Source: Caldalkalibacillus mannanilyticus JCM 10596
GTDB taxonomy: Bacteria > Bacillota > Bacilli > Caldalkalibacillales > JCM-10596
Assembly: GCF_000615945.1 (NCBI RefSeq)
Contig: NZ_BAMO01000014.1
Span: forward strand, 24,553 to 88,552
Direction of reading: 5' to 3'
Length of the DNA stretch: 64,000 nt
The position numbers and the translations under genes were made by a program. This document shows, piece after piece, positions 25,596-34,961 of the stretch. A model generated the notes under the pieces. The model did not search any database. It was not told where the DNA came from and saw nothing but the letters and a program-made list of their open reading frames with translations. Numbering within the stretch: the first letter of the stretch is position 1; every line of letters starts with the position of its first letter.

Positions 25596-26797
25596 TTGAA
25601 TCAAAAGAAAATACCAGTGACAGTGCTAAGCGGATATTTGGGTTCAGGAAAAACAACGATTTTAAATCATGTCTTACAGAACCGAGAAGGACTCAGAGTA
25701 GCCGTCATTGTTAACGATCTAAGTGAGGTGAATATTGATGCAAACCTGATCAAAGATCAGGGAGCGTTATCCCGCACGGAAGAGAAGCTTGTGGAAATGT
25801 CTAACGGCTGTATTTGCTGTACTTTGCGCGAGGATTTATTAAGAGAGGTAGAACGTTTAGCAGGAGAAGGAAAATTTGACTACATCCTAATTGAGTCAAC
25901 GGGAGTGGGAGAACCTGTCCCAGTCGCCCAAACCTTCTCTTACATTGATGAAGAACATGGCATTGACTTATCTTCACTTTGCCAGTTAGACTGTATGGTG
26001 ACCGTAGTGGATGCCTATCGTTTTTGGCATGATTTCTCATCTGGAGAAAGTCTACTTGACCGTCAGGAAGCGGTTGGAGAAGAGGATACTCGGGATGTAG
26101 TAGACTTGCTCATTGATCAGATCGAGTTCTGTGATGTTCTGATTCTGAATAAAACCGATTTAGTTGAGGAGCAAGATTTGTATTACCTAGAAGGTGTTTT
26201 AAGGAAACTACAGCCAAGAGCCAAGCTTATTCGTGCGGCACAAGGCAAGTAGATCCAAGAGAAATTCTGAATACAGGATTATTTGATTTTGATCAAGCAA
26301 GCCAGTCAGCAGGGTGGTTGAAGGAACTGCAAAAAGAAGTTCATACTCCTGAAACGGACGAATATGGTATTTCTTCTTTTGTCTATCGTCAAAGACGTCC
26401 TTTTCATCCTGAGCGTTTGCAGCAGTGGCTGGAAGAGTGGCCGGAAGAGGTAGTAAGAGCAAAGGGAATTGTCTGGATTGCTTCTCGTAACCATATTGCC
26501 GGGAATATTAGTCAAGCAGGTCCTTCTATTCAGTTTGGTCCAGCTGGTTATTGGATTGATACATTGCCAGAAGCAGAAAAAAGAATGATGATTGATGAAA
26601 ATCCAGAGGTCAAGAAGGATTGGGACGAACAATGGGGAGACCGCATAACAGAGGTTGTTTTCATTGGAATAGAGCTAGTGCCTGAGGAAATCATCTCTTC
26701 TTTAGACCTATGTCTTCTGACAGAGGAAGAAATGCAAGGCGATTGGAGTAAGCTTAAAGATCCGCTTCCTAAGTGGATCGAAACCGTTTCGGCATGA
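25596..26797 (+). CDS. CobW/COG0523 GTPase, likely zinc metallochaperone (frameshifted here)
   Basis: This G3E-family GTPase of about 400 residues has Walker A GYLGSGKTT near residue 12, the metal-binding GCICCTLR (CxCC) near 70, ESTG and NKTDL. The CobW C-terminal domain lies in the following frame (YGISSFVYRQRRPFHPERL). The frame breaks near 26250; AAGTAGAT to AAGGTAGAT (one G) gives ...AAQGKVDPREILNTG. COG0523 proteins under Zur control (for example B. subtilis YciC/ZagA) deliver zinc to client enzymes during starvation. I use TTG 25596 after AAGAGGTGG rather than the GTG inside that site. It is followed by the zinc-free L33 gene. Confidence 0.82.
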
Positions 26798-26874
26798 TGA
26801 AAGATACTTGATGAAAAACAAATGAAAGACAAATGAAAACTATAAAAAAATGAAAATACACAGGAGGAAGAATC

Positions 26875-27024
26875 ATGAGAGTAAACATTACCTTAGCATG
26901 TACAGAATCGGGAGACCGCAATTATATTACAACGAAAAATAAACGAACCAATCCAGAGCGTCTAGAGTTAAAAAAATATAGTCCGCGACTAAAAAAATAT
27001 ACGATTCATCGTGAAACGAAGTAA
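26875..27024 (+). CDS. rpmG: Ribosomal protein L33, zinc-independent (C-minus) form
   Basis: This 49-residue protein follows a CAGGAGGAAG site. It keeps the L33 frame ([26 protein letters not shown]), but three of the four zinc-ribbon cysteines are replaced: residue 12 Ser, 36 Ser, 39 Leu, with only Cys9 left. C-minus L33 replaces the zinc-containing form in ribosomes when zinc is scarce and is Zur-repressed in B. subtilis. Its place behind a Zur-box cobW supports that role. A C-plus copy should exist elsewhere. Confidence 0.92.
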   Translation: MRVNITLACTESGDRNYITTKNKRTNPERLELKKYSPRLKKYTIHRETK

Positions 27025-27026
27025 GG

Positions 27027-27488
27027 ATGGGAGAGCTTTCTCGTCACAGCTCTGAGCGATGGAAAAGAAGGATGGAAGAAAGAAATAGCTGGCTTGAGGT
27101 GCCAAAGGTGAGCAAAAAGGCGAAGGTCGTCGTTAAGATGGGGGATACACTTGTCGATCAAGAGTTGTACCCTGCTTTGCTTATTTTGAATCAAATGGGG
27201 ATTCAGACTGAATATTCTTGTGCAGGAGTAAGTGTATTAGATGAACCAGAAGATCATTCCCTGTATGCTTATGTGACGATCTTCGACTCTCCTCAGGCGC
27301 AAAGCTTTATCAGCTATATTCAAGAGAAAATGAGTCATCGTGTGCTGATTTCATTTGAACAAGAAAGAAACCGTTATGATCTTTCTTCATTTTTTATTCA
27401 GCATAATCGAAGCTTCTGCCATGCTCTTTATTTAATCGCTTCTCAGTTTCAAAAACAATATTTCCAAGAGAGAGTTCTCAATGCTTGA
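27027..27488 (+). CDS. Unrecognised protein in the zinc-starvation operon
   Basis: This 153-residue soluble protein starts at ATG 27027, two bases after the rpmG stop (the GG of the preceding AAGTAAGG is too close, so translation may depend on coupling; ATG 27072 is an alternative). The basic N-terminus (RHSSERWKRRMEERNSWL) is followed by a compact domain with TEYSCAGVSVLDEPE and HNRSFCHALY, whose Cys/His pairs could bind a metal. I recognise no family. A terminator overlaps its end, making it the last gene of the operon. Control by Zur is inferred from position. Confidence 0.65.
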   Translation: MGELSRHSSERWKRRMEERNSWLEVPKVSKKAKVVVKMGDTLVDQELYPALLILNQMGIQTEYSCAGVSVLDEPEDHSLYAYVTIFDSPQAQSFISYIQEKMSHRVLISFEQERNRYDLSSFFIQHNRSFCHALYLIASQFQKQYFQERVLNA

Positions 27489-27513
27489 GTTGAGAGCCCT
27501 CTCTTTCTTTTTT
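27467..27513 (+). terminator. Terminator of the cobW-rpmG operon
   Basis: AGAGAG/CTCTCT and inner CTCAA/TTGAG pairs form a hairpin that overlaps the stop codon, followed by TTCTTTTTT. Confidence 0.7.
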
Positions 27514-27582
27514 CCTCCTATTCCAAGGATGAACGACTTATTGTACAATTTATGAGTATAAATAGAAGAGAGGGAGAGAGGA

Positions 27583-28802
27583 ATGAGCCAAGTGAAGAAA
27601 CCATTTACGGTATCAGAGAACTCACCCTCATGGATGAGTGAAATAGAGTCAGAGCTGTTCTCATTACGAGAGAAGGAATTACAACGAAGCCTAATAGTGA
27701 CTGAGCAGGCTGCCGAAACGTGGATTGAACGAGAGGGAAAGAAGCTGTTAAACCTAGCCTCTAACAATTATTTGGGCTTAGCCAACAGGGAAGAACTAAA
27801 GCAGGGAGCGATTCAAGCCGTCGAATGGTATGGTGCAGGTTCAACCGCTTCTCGGCTCATTATAGGGAATCATCCTTTATATCAACAGGCAGAAGAGGCG
27901 CTGGTACAATGGAAGCAAGCCGAAGCAGGGCTGATTCTTAACTCAGGATATACAGCGAATATAGGCATTATTTCTGCCTTAATGGACAGAGAGGGTGTCG
28001 TGTTTAGTGATAAGATTAATCACGCCAGCATTGTGGACGGAATGATTCTAAGTCGTGCGGAAATAAAGAGGTATCGCCATAAGGATTTGGCTCAGTTAGA
28101 ACAAATGTTAAGCAAAACGCCCATAACAAAACGTAAATTGATCGTGACCGATTCTGTATTTAGCATGGATGGGGACCTAGCTCCTTTAGCTGATCTTGTG
28201 CGCCTCAAAGAAAAATATAACGCCATTCTGATGGTAGACGAAGCCCATAGCAGTGGGATTTATGGCAGCAGAGGAGAAGGATTGACCCATCACTTGCAAT
28301 TGCACAGGCAGATCGATATACAGATGGGGACATTCAGTAAGGCGATGGGGAGCTTTGGAGCTTATGTTGTAGGCTCCTCACGACTGATTGAGTACCTCGT
28401 AAATAAAATGAGAAGCTTTATTTTTACCACGGCACTTCCTCCTGCTGTACTTGGTTCAATTCTAGCCTCTATTTCTGTGGTACAGGAAGCGTCAATGGAA
28501 CGTGAACAACTTCAAAAAAAGGCGCGTTATTTTCGTCAAGCACTTGAAAAGCTTGGATTCGCCCTTTGTGGCAGTGAAACACAGATCATACCGATTCTAG
28601 TGGGCTCCAATGATCGAACGATGGAATTTAGTCGTTTGCTTCAGACAGAAGCTTAGCCGCCATTGCTGTTCGTCCACCTACCGTTCCGGTCAATCAAGCC
28701 CGAATTCGGTTTACCGTGATGGCGACTCATCGCCAAGAAGAATTAGAGTCCGCTGTTGCTAAGATAGAAAAAATAGGTAGGAAGCTAGGGGTGATCTCCT
28801 GA
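27583..28802 (+). CDS. bioF: 8-amino-7-oxononanoate synthase BioF (frameshifted near 3' end)
   Basis: BioF condenses pimeloyl-ACP with alanine in biotin synthesis. The frame shows NLASNNYLGLANRE, GAGSTASRLIIGNH, DSVFSMDGDLAPL, VDEAHSSG and the PLP-lysine motif GTFSKAMGSFGAY. It stops early at 28656, while the next frame continues exactly with GLAAIAVRPPTVPVNQARIRFT to 28802. Adding one G (GAAGCTTAG to GAAGGCTTAG near 28651) restores a protein of about 406 residues. Its stop overlaps the next ATG, so it is the first gene of bioF-bioH-bioC. The shift is probably a read error. Confidence 0.87.
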
Positions 28803-29554
28803 TGAAAAAGAAGCAAATGGTCCTTTTACCTGGCTGGGGAATGGAGCGCTCAATTTGGACTCCTGTCACTGAGCCTCTTAGGACTTCATACGACTGCTAT
28901 ATGGTAGATTGGAGAGGAATCTCTTCCACACAGGAGTTGCAAGAAAGAATCAAGCAAACCATTGAGTCGAATCAACTAGATACCTTCATCTTCTATGGCT
29001 GGTCTCTTGGCTCAATGCTGGCATTAGAAGCAACCAAAAACAAGTATCAGGAGAGAGTGGAGGCACTGATATTAGTAGGAGGGACGAGCTGTTTTGTGGC
29101 TGATGAACAAGGAGAGTATCTTTGGGGTTGGAGAAAGAGAGTCGTTGATCGAATGAAAAGAAGCCTGGATCGAAATCAAGAAGAAACATTACACAACTTT
29201 TACCAAGCTATGTTTTCTTCTGCTGAACGGAATGAGGGACATCTAGATGCTTTTAGAACTATGGTTCATGAATCTTTTCAGGGGGATCAGCCTGCTTCTC
29301 TGCAATATGGTTTAGATTATTTGAGTACGGTAGATTTGCGTAATGATCTTCAATATATAAAGACCCCTACGCTGCTTATTCATGGTGCAGAGGATACGAT
29401 TTGTCCTTTAGGAGCGGCAGAATATATGAAACAATCTCTAGCTGGCGTTTGTGACTTGCATGTGTATCCACAGACAGGTCATGTCCCTTTCCTTACTCAT
29501 ACGCCAGATTTTATAGCGAAAGTAAAGAAATTTGTGGAGGTTTATGGTGATTAA
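28802..29554 (+). CDS. bioH: Alpha/beta hydrolase, likely pimeloyl-ACP methyl ester esterase BioH
   Basis: This 250-residue hydrolase has the nucleophile elbow GWSLGS (Ser about 70), acidic residue in IHGAEDTICPL and His in QTGHVPFLTH near the C-terminus, with LLPGWGMERSIW at the start. Placed between bioF and bioC it most likely removes the methyl group from pimeloyl-ACP methyl ester after chain elongation. Sequence alone would only say alpha/beta hydrolase; the BioH role rests on the operon. Confidence 0.8.
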   Translation: MKKKQMVLLPGWGMERSIWTPVTEPLRTSYDCYMVDWRGISSTQELQERIKQTIESNQLDTFIFYGWSLGSMLALEATKNKYQERVEALILVGGTSCFVADEQGEYLWGWRKRVVDRMKRSLDRNQEETLHNFYQAMFSSAERNEGHLDAFRTMVHESFQGDQPASLQYGLDYLSTVDLRNDLQYIKTPTLLIHGAEDTICPLGAAEYMKQSLAGVCDLHVYPQTGHVPFLTHTPDFIAKVKKFVEVYGD

Positions 29555-30356
29555 TAAACAGCTTGTGCAGAAGAGATTTAGTAAAAGTGCTGCAACCTAT
29601 GATCAATATGCGCAGGTACAAAAGAAGATGGCGGATGATTTATTGAGGGAGTATGTCTTCAAGTCAATCAATCCTCTTACTGCAAAGAAAGAACTGACCA
29701 TTTTGGAAATAGGCTGTGGAACAGGGTATTTAACAGAGAAATTAGGGCAAGCTTTTCCTCTCGCTCACATTACGGCTGTAGATCTTGCCCCTGGAATGAT
29801 TGAAGTGGCTCGAACAAAATTGTCTAGCCCGAGGGTTCATTTTATCTGCGGTGATATTGAAGAAATGGAACTAGTAGCTTCATATGATTTAATTATTTCA
29901 AATGCTACATTCCAATGGTTTAATGATTTAGAGAATACGCTGCACAAACTCTACTCTCATCTATCAGAGGAAGGTAGTTTATGTTTTAGTACTTTTGGTG
30001 AGAGAACATTTCTAGAACTCCATACCTCATATCAGAAAGCAAAAGGGGAGCTAGGCATCTCGTCTTCTTCAGAACTTGGACAACGCTTTTGTTGTATACA
30101 GGAGCTTTATGCGTTTTTTTCGGATAAAGAAGAGAACATCCTTACACATGAAGGAGAGGAATATGAATATTTTCCTAGTGTGATTGATTTTTTTCACTCT
30201 GTCAAAAAGGTAGGGGCGAACAATAGTAACCAAGATGGGAGTATGTTAAACCGAAGACTTTTGCAAAAAATAATACAGTACTATGAACAGGAATACTCGT
30301 GTGCCAAAGGGATACGAGCCACCTACCATAGCCTTTTTTTCTGTATCAGAAAATGA
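29544..30356 (+). CDS. bioC: Malonyl-ACP O-methyltransferase BioC
   Basis: This roughly 270-residue SAM-dependent methyltransferase has motif I ILEIGCGTGYLTEKL, ITAVDLAPGMIEVA and the BioC-type SNATFQWFNDL. It caps malonyl-ACP so fatty acid synthase can build the pimeloyl chain. The N-terminus NKQLVQKRFSKSAATYDQYA is typical of BioC. ATG 29544 or GTG 29547, 4-7 nt after GGAGG, starts inside the bioH gene. The later genes bioA, bioD and bioB are not here, so biotin genes are dispersed. Confidence 0.87.
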   Translation: MVINKQLVQKRFSKSAATYDQYAQVQKKMADDLLREYVFKSINPLTAKKELTILEIGCGTGYLTEKLGQAFPLAHITAVDLAPGMIEVARTKLSSPRVHFICGDIEEMELVASYDLIISNATFQWFNDLENTLHKLYSHLSEEGSLCFSTFGERTFLELHTSYQKAKGELGISSSSELGQRFCCIQELYAFFSDKEENILTHEGEEYEYFPSVIDFFHSVKKVGANNSNQDGSMLNRRLLQKIIQYYEQEYSCAKGIRATYHSLFFCIRK

Positions 30357-30394
30357 GACAAAGAAATCGTAAGGGAAACATAAATACTACTAAA

Positions 30395-30460
30395 AAACCC
30401 GCTCTATCAAGTGGAGGAGAGAGTGATTTGCTCCTTCCTCACATGGAAAGCGGGTTTTCT
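30395..30460. terminator. Long-stem terminator between convergent genes
   Basis: AAAACCCGCT pairs perfectly with AGCGGGTTTT across a 46-nt loop that itself holds GGAGGAG/CTCCTTCC pairing. A/T tracts on both sides allow use by bioC and by the minus-strand lipoprotein gene. Confidence 0.75.
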
Positions 30461-30475
30461 AGTCTATTGTGGATC

Positions 30476-31263
30476 TTATTGCATTTCTACAGCGTTTTTA
30501 ATTACGTCTTCAGGTACAACAATTTCAGCTACTTTGTTGTAGTTGTGTATTTTACCTTTGAGGGATTGTTTCATTTCCATTGTTTCTCCCTCAATTGTCA
30601 TTGTCATGTCCATATCCATTTCTAGTTCTTTTTGATAGAATGTTTTGCTATCTAGAACGATTTTGTAATGGATTTTATTGATTTGCATTTGCTCAAGTGC
30701 ATCACCCATCATACCACCAGCAAAGCTACCATCTAATTGATCATTTAATAGAGCTTTAAACTTTTCATCAGTAGAAGTAAGGGTAAGGATATAATTATCT
30801 CCTTCTTTAGTGAACGTAAAGTCATCAGCAAATTGTTGTAATTGCTCTAATTGTTTTGCTGGATCTTGTTGAGCAGCATTGGTCATTTGTAGAAGGTACT
30901 CCGACATTTCCTCAGGGAACTTCGTCCATTGCTGAGATTGAGCATCATAGAAATAGATTCCTTCTTCAGTAAAGTACATTTCCACTGGAGTTGTTTGTCC
31001 AGTCGTTAGGTCTTTCATTTCCATCTTTTGATACATTTTTAGAGGTTCGATAAACATATCTGCCTCACTTTTTGTTTCCATTTCCATGGTCATTTCCCCT
31101 GCGCTGAAGACAGAGTGCATATCCATTTCCATTGAGAAGCTTTTCACATCACTCATTGCTTCAATTGATTTTTCAAGAACTTCCTTGGCTTCAAGCTGTT
31201 CCTGGTACATCCTGTTAACAATACGGCGGTACAAAGTAAGACTAACATTAGAATTTTTTTCAT
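30476..31263 (-). CDS. DUF6612-like lipoprotein (frameshifted after the lipobox)
   Basis: ATG 31263, after GGAGGAG, opens a signal peptide MKKILMLVLLCTAVLLTGC with lipobox LTGC. The mature part (EQLEAKEVLEKSIEAMSDV, MEMDMHSVFSAGEMTMEME, KEGDNYILTLTST) continues in the other frame. One G (AGGAAC to AGGGAAC at 31201) joins them into about 262 residues. The pattern resembles Bacillales surface lipoproteins of the DUF6612/LppX-like type, which may carry hydrophobic ligands at the membrane; function is unproven. An ECF-type promoter precedes it, so envelope stress control is likely. Confidence 0.75.
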
Positions 31264-31290
31264 AATTCTCCTCCTTTTCACACTGTAATA

Positions 31291-31316
31291 TACGAGGGCC
31301 AGAAAAATTAGTTTCA
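31291..31316 (-). promoter_or_regulatory. Sigma-W-type ECF promoter of the lipoprotein gene
   Basis: On the minus strand TGAAAC (31316-31311), exactly 16 bp, then CGTAT (from 31294). This is the textbook SigW/ECF consensus TGAAAC-N16-CGTA, 28 bp upstream of the start codon. Confidence 0.7.
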
Positions 31317-31373
31317 CTTTTTTCAAAAAAAGTGTATCCTTTTTATGAATATGACATAATTTCAGGTGATAAT

Positions 31374-31688
31374 GTGAAGAGATATAGTGAAATGACACAG
31401 GAAGAATTGTTTAGAGAAATGCAGCATTTATTAGGTGAAAGTCGAAAAAAGCATCAGGCTGGTTTCATCTCTGAGGGAAATATTTTAGAACAAAAGTTTT
31501 TTATGGCTAAATCGTATACATTAGATCCACAATTCATTGAAATAGGAAAAGAATATACGGTAATAGGGGAAGATGAGGAAGTTTTTACCGTTTTATATCT
31601 GAACGGAGTGTTTGCCTGGGGGCGTTTTCCGGGCTCAACAGAAGACGTTGCCTTTCCTATTGGACGATTAGAGAAAAAAGAACACTAG
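31374..31688 (+). CDS. yfhH: YfhH-family protein (DUF1811)
   Basis: This 104-residue soluble protein (KRYSEMTQEELFREMQHL, LEQKFFMAKSYTLDP, FTVLYLNGVFAWGRF) matches the YfhH family, found next to recX and mutY in Bacillus. No function is known. GTG 31374 follows AGGTGAT; the frame is open upstream, but that part overlaps the divergent ECF promoter and has no ribosome site. Confidence 0.8.
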   Translation: MKRYSEMTQEELFREMQHLLGESRKKHQAGFISEGNILEQKFFMAKSYTLDPQFIEIGKEYTVIGEDEEVFTVLYLNGVFAWGRFPGSTEDVAFPIGRLEKKEH

Positions 31689-31693
31689 GGAGC

Positions 31694-33771
31694 CTAATTG
31701 GCTTCTATGTGTTCTTTTTCTTGGCTTAGGGGGAGCAGTACTTCGAAGGTGGTTCCTTTTCCTACTTCACTTTGAATCCTTATACTTCCTCCATGACTTT
31801 CGATGATTTTATAGCTCACCATTAATCCTAGGCCTGTTCCCCTTTCTTTGGTCGTATAGAAGGGTTCACCAATTTTTTGAATTAAATCTGCTGAGATTCC
31901 TTTCCCATGATCAATAAAACGAATCATCATAAACTCTTTTTCCTTCACCGTTTCAATGAGGAACAATCCACCGTTGGTCATGGACTCAATTCCATTCTTC
32001 ATCATATTAATAAAGACCTGTTTAATTTGATGTTCATCACAATAGCAAGGTAACGGAGTATCGGCAAAAAGGGTTTGGATCAGAACATTATTTAATAACG
32101 CCTGACTTTCAAGAAGTGTCACGACTTGCAATAAAATAGTCCGAATATCCTTCTCTTGAAACAGTGTGGCTTGAGGCTTGGCAAGCATCAAAAGCTCACT
32201 AAGAATTAACTCAATTCGATCCAATTCATCTCTCATGATTTGAAAATATTCTTCTTTACTCTCGCCAGAGCGATTCATTAATTGTAGGAAGCCTTTAAGA
32301 GAAGTAAGGGGATTACGAATTTCATGAGCAATCCCAGCGGCTAGCTGTCCAGCGATAGAAAGCTTTTCTGATTTAACCATATATTCTTCAGCCTGCTTTT
32401 GGTTCGTAATGTCTTTGGCAATCCAATAGACTCCTACAATGCGAGAGTTCACAATAATAGGCACATTGGTTACTTCAATATCTATTAAGCTCGTATTCTT
32501 ATGATAAATCTTCAATTGATAGTGCTGGGGAAAACCCTGATTTACCTTGTGCAAGTAATAGGAAGCGCTTTCAATTGTATCTATAGAAATAAAGGAAAAA
32601 ACAGATTGGTGGGCAACTTCTAAATAGGTAAAACCCGTGAGCTGCTCAAAGCTTTTATTAATACTAATAATGGTACCATCTGTAGTGGAGGAGAAGGTAG
32701 CACTAGGGTGGTATTCAAATAATGATCGATAACGCTGATCACTCTCTGCCCACTTCTTTTTCCAGCGTTGGGCGGTGAAAAAGATAATCACGACAATCAT
32801 GAGTGAGCCTATGAGGCTACTTGCTAGTACAATATCTAGCAAATATTCAGATGAAGTGGTCAATTCTCCCTTGGCGATGACGGCAGCAAGCTTAAAGCCT
32901 GTGGTTTCTGAGGTGCGTAGGAAAATGAGCGATTGTTCACCGTTGATCATCATTTCGAATTGTCCTGTCGTATGACTTAGTAGTTTAGTTGCAGGAAGTG
33001 GATCATGATGATTTGATTCTATGTTTTTAAGATCAAGCTGAGAAATATGCCTTAGTGAGATTTCTCTCTCTGGATGAGCGATGAGAGCTCCATTAGAGTC
33101 AAATAGAAAGAGATATCCACGGTCTCCAATGACAATTGTTTCAAGAAAATCAGAAAGCTGAGTAGTGCTTCGATCGATTCCCATAACTCCAATCAATTCT
33201 CCTTGAGAGTTGTAAACTGTCTTGGCAATTGTGATCAGAGCTTCTAACCCCTTGGGAGAGTAATAGAGATAGGGTGAGGTGCGAATAATTTGATGAGGAT
33301 GGTCAATCGCTTGTTGATACCAAATTCGTTTTCTCGGATCATATCCAGAATAGATCATTTCATTAGGCCATAGGATAAAGCTCCATGGATTGTCCCGAGG
33401 TAAACATACGCATTTTCAGGATGTGTATAAGCATAACGTTCAATTTCAGCATAGATGGTTCCTTCAAGTCCCATGTGATGGGATTGATTCAAATCAATCC
33501 ACGTTCCTACTTCATTATAAAAGGTACTAATCGAATCATCAGCTTGCCTTATATTTGGGTTTAACGTGAGAAGATTCAAATCACGATCTAGATCTTTGAA
33601 CATGGTATCAATGTATAATTGTGCTTGTAGAATCTCTTTTTCGATTGCTTCCTCTTTCAACTGAGAAATATGTTGGTAGGAATAGTATTGAAAGATGGCA
33701 AATAGAATCATTGGAATGATTCCAACGATAAAGATGGCAAGGAGGATTTTACTATTCTTAATCCTTCGCAT
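31694..33771 (-). CDS. Membrane sensor histidine kinase, dCache-PAS-HisKA-HATPase (frameshifted here)
   Basis: About 692 residues: membrane helix 8-29, an extracellular double-Cache sensor (about 35-285) with GYDPRKRIWYQQA and VMGIDRS, a second helix (VLASSLIGSLMIVVIIFF), and a PAS domain (SLFEYHPSATFSSTTDGTI). HisKA has the phospho-His AGIAHEIRNPLTSLKGF; the ATPase has NMMKNGIESM, DHGKGIS and GTGLGLMVSYK. The frame breaks near 33367; one C (GGCCTAAT to GGCCCTAAT) restores ...SYGPNEMIYSGYDP. No response regulator is adjacent, as in orphan sporulation-type kinases of Bacillales. It may feed Spo0F, which is inference. AAGGAG precedes ATG 33771. Confidence 0.82.
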
Positions 33772-33838
33772 CTATTCAACTCCTTCTCCAGATTTCCAGA
33801 CCTCATTTGTATTATTGTTTATAATAAGCAAGAACAGG

Positions 33839-33896
33839 ATAAAGTAGACTTCCATAGATGGAGTCTTATCGTCGGTTAGAACGGAATAAACGATTA
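33839..33896. repeat. Dispersed hairpin repeat, copy B
   Basis: ATAAAGTAGACTTCC followed by ATAGATGGAG and a tail GTTAGAACGGAATAAAC matches copy A at head and tail, with a shorter middle. It fills the gap between the kinase and the dehydrogenase gene and reaches the stop codon of the latter. Confidence 0.65.
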
Positions 33897-34856
33897 ACAG
33901 ACAGGTGTTATTGGTTTTTTGTTCTGTAGGACTGCGATAATGTTCTCCGCAGCTAATAAAGCCATCTCAGTTCTGGTTTTGATACTTGCACTACCTATAT
34001 GAGGGAGAGTAACCACATTGGGTAGTTGAAGGAGTGGATGCTCTGTGGATACAGGCTCTTGTTGAAACACATCTAAACCTGCTCCCCATATTTCTTTTTC
34101 TAGTAGAGCTTGGTACAGAGCTTCTTCATCAACAACGGCTCCACGGGAAGTATTGATGAAGATTGCATTTTTCTTCATAGCTTTGAATTGATTGGTGCTA
34201 ATCAATCCTTTCGTTTCAGAAGTAAGAGGAGTTAACACAACTACAAAATCAGCTTCCTTTAACAGGGAGTCAAGTTCACAATATTCCACTCCAAGCCTTT
34301 CTTCTGCGTGCTTTTTACGTGTCCGATTGTAGTAGAGGACTCGCATATCAAAGCCCTTAGCTCTTCTGGCAACTCCTTCACCAATTCTTCCCATACCTAT
34401 GATTCCTAGAGTGGCATCATAGACATCTTGCCCAGCTAATAGAAGAGGACTCCAGCTTGTCCACTCTCCATTTCGTAGGAAGCTAGAGGCTTCGACAATT
34501 CGTCTTGCCGTTGTCAGCATCAAGGCAAAGGTGAGGTCAGCTGTTGCCTCGGACAATACCTCAGGAGTATTGGTTACGACGATTCCTTTTTCCGCGGCAT
34601 AGGGGATTGCAATGTTATCATAGCCTACAGCCATATTCGCTACAATTTTCAAATGAGTTCCGTTATCCAAAATTTGTTGATCTATGGAGTCAGTAAGCAT
34701 GCAAAGAAGAGCATCTGCTTTTTGAACTTCATCCAATAGGCGTTGTCTAGATACGGGTGAGTCACCTTCCCAAACAGAAACGTGAGCAACTTCAGACAGC
34801 TTTTCTATTGCCTCATCGGGGATTTTCATGGTAATAAATACATAAGGCTTTGACAT
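33894..34856 (-). CDS. D-2-hydroxyacid dehydrogenase (glyoxylate/hydroxypyruvate reductase-like)
   Basis: This 320-residue NAD(P)-dependent enzyme has the Rossmann motif GIIGMGRIGEGVARR, catalytic Arg in INTSRGAVVDEEAL, a Glu downstream (GAGLDVFQQEPV) and catalytic His in LPHIGSAS. It belongs to the D-glycerate/glyoxylate reductase group. ATG 34856 has GGAAGGAG upstream; the open frame before it is not coding. The physiological substrate (glyoxylate, hydroxypyruvate or a ketoacid) cannot be chosen from sequence. Confidence 0.85.
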   Translation of the reverse strand: MSKPYVFITMKIPDEAIEKLSEVAHVSVWEGDSPVSRQRLLDEVQKADALLCMLTDSIDQQILDNGTHLKIVANMAVGYDNIAIPYAAEKGIVVTNTPEVLSEATADLTFALMLTTARRIVEASSFLRNGEWTSWSPLLLAGQDVYDATLGIIGMGRIGEGVARRAKGFDMRVLYYNRTRKKHAEERLGVEYCELDSLLKEADFVVVLTPLTSETKGLISTNQFKAMKKNAIFINTSRGAVVDEEALYQALLEKEIWGAGLDVFQQEPVSTEHPLLQLPNVVTLPHIGSASIKTRTEMALLAAENIIAVLQNKKPITPVC

Positions 34857-34961
34857 AGTGACTCCTTCCCATTGATATATAATAGTTATAAAAAGAGATT
34901 TATACATAAAGAGTATCAGAAACATTTGGAAAAAAAAAGAGTGAAAGGAGGTATTATTCAA

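Noticed and set aside
25523..25714. Open frame overlapping the Zur-box region and cobW start
   Set aside because: It runs through the promoter and operator and out of frame with the clear CobW Walker A motif.
27520..27582. BirA operator upstream of bioF
   Set aside because: The only palindrome is a short ATTGTACAAT; the long TTGTTAAC-type half sites are absent.
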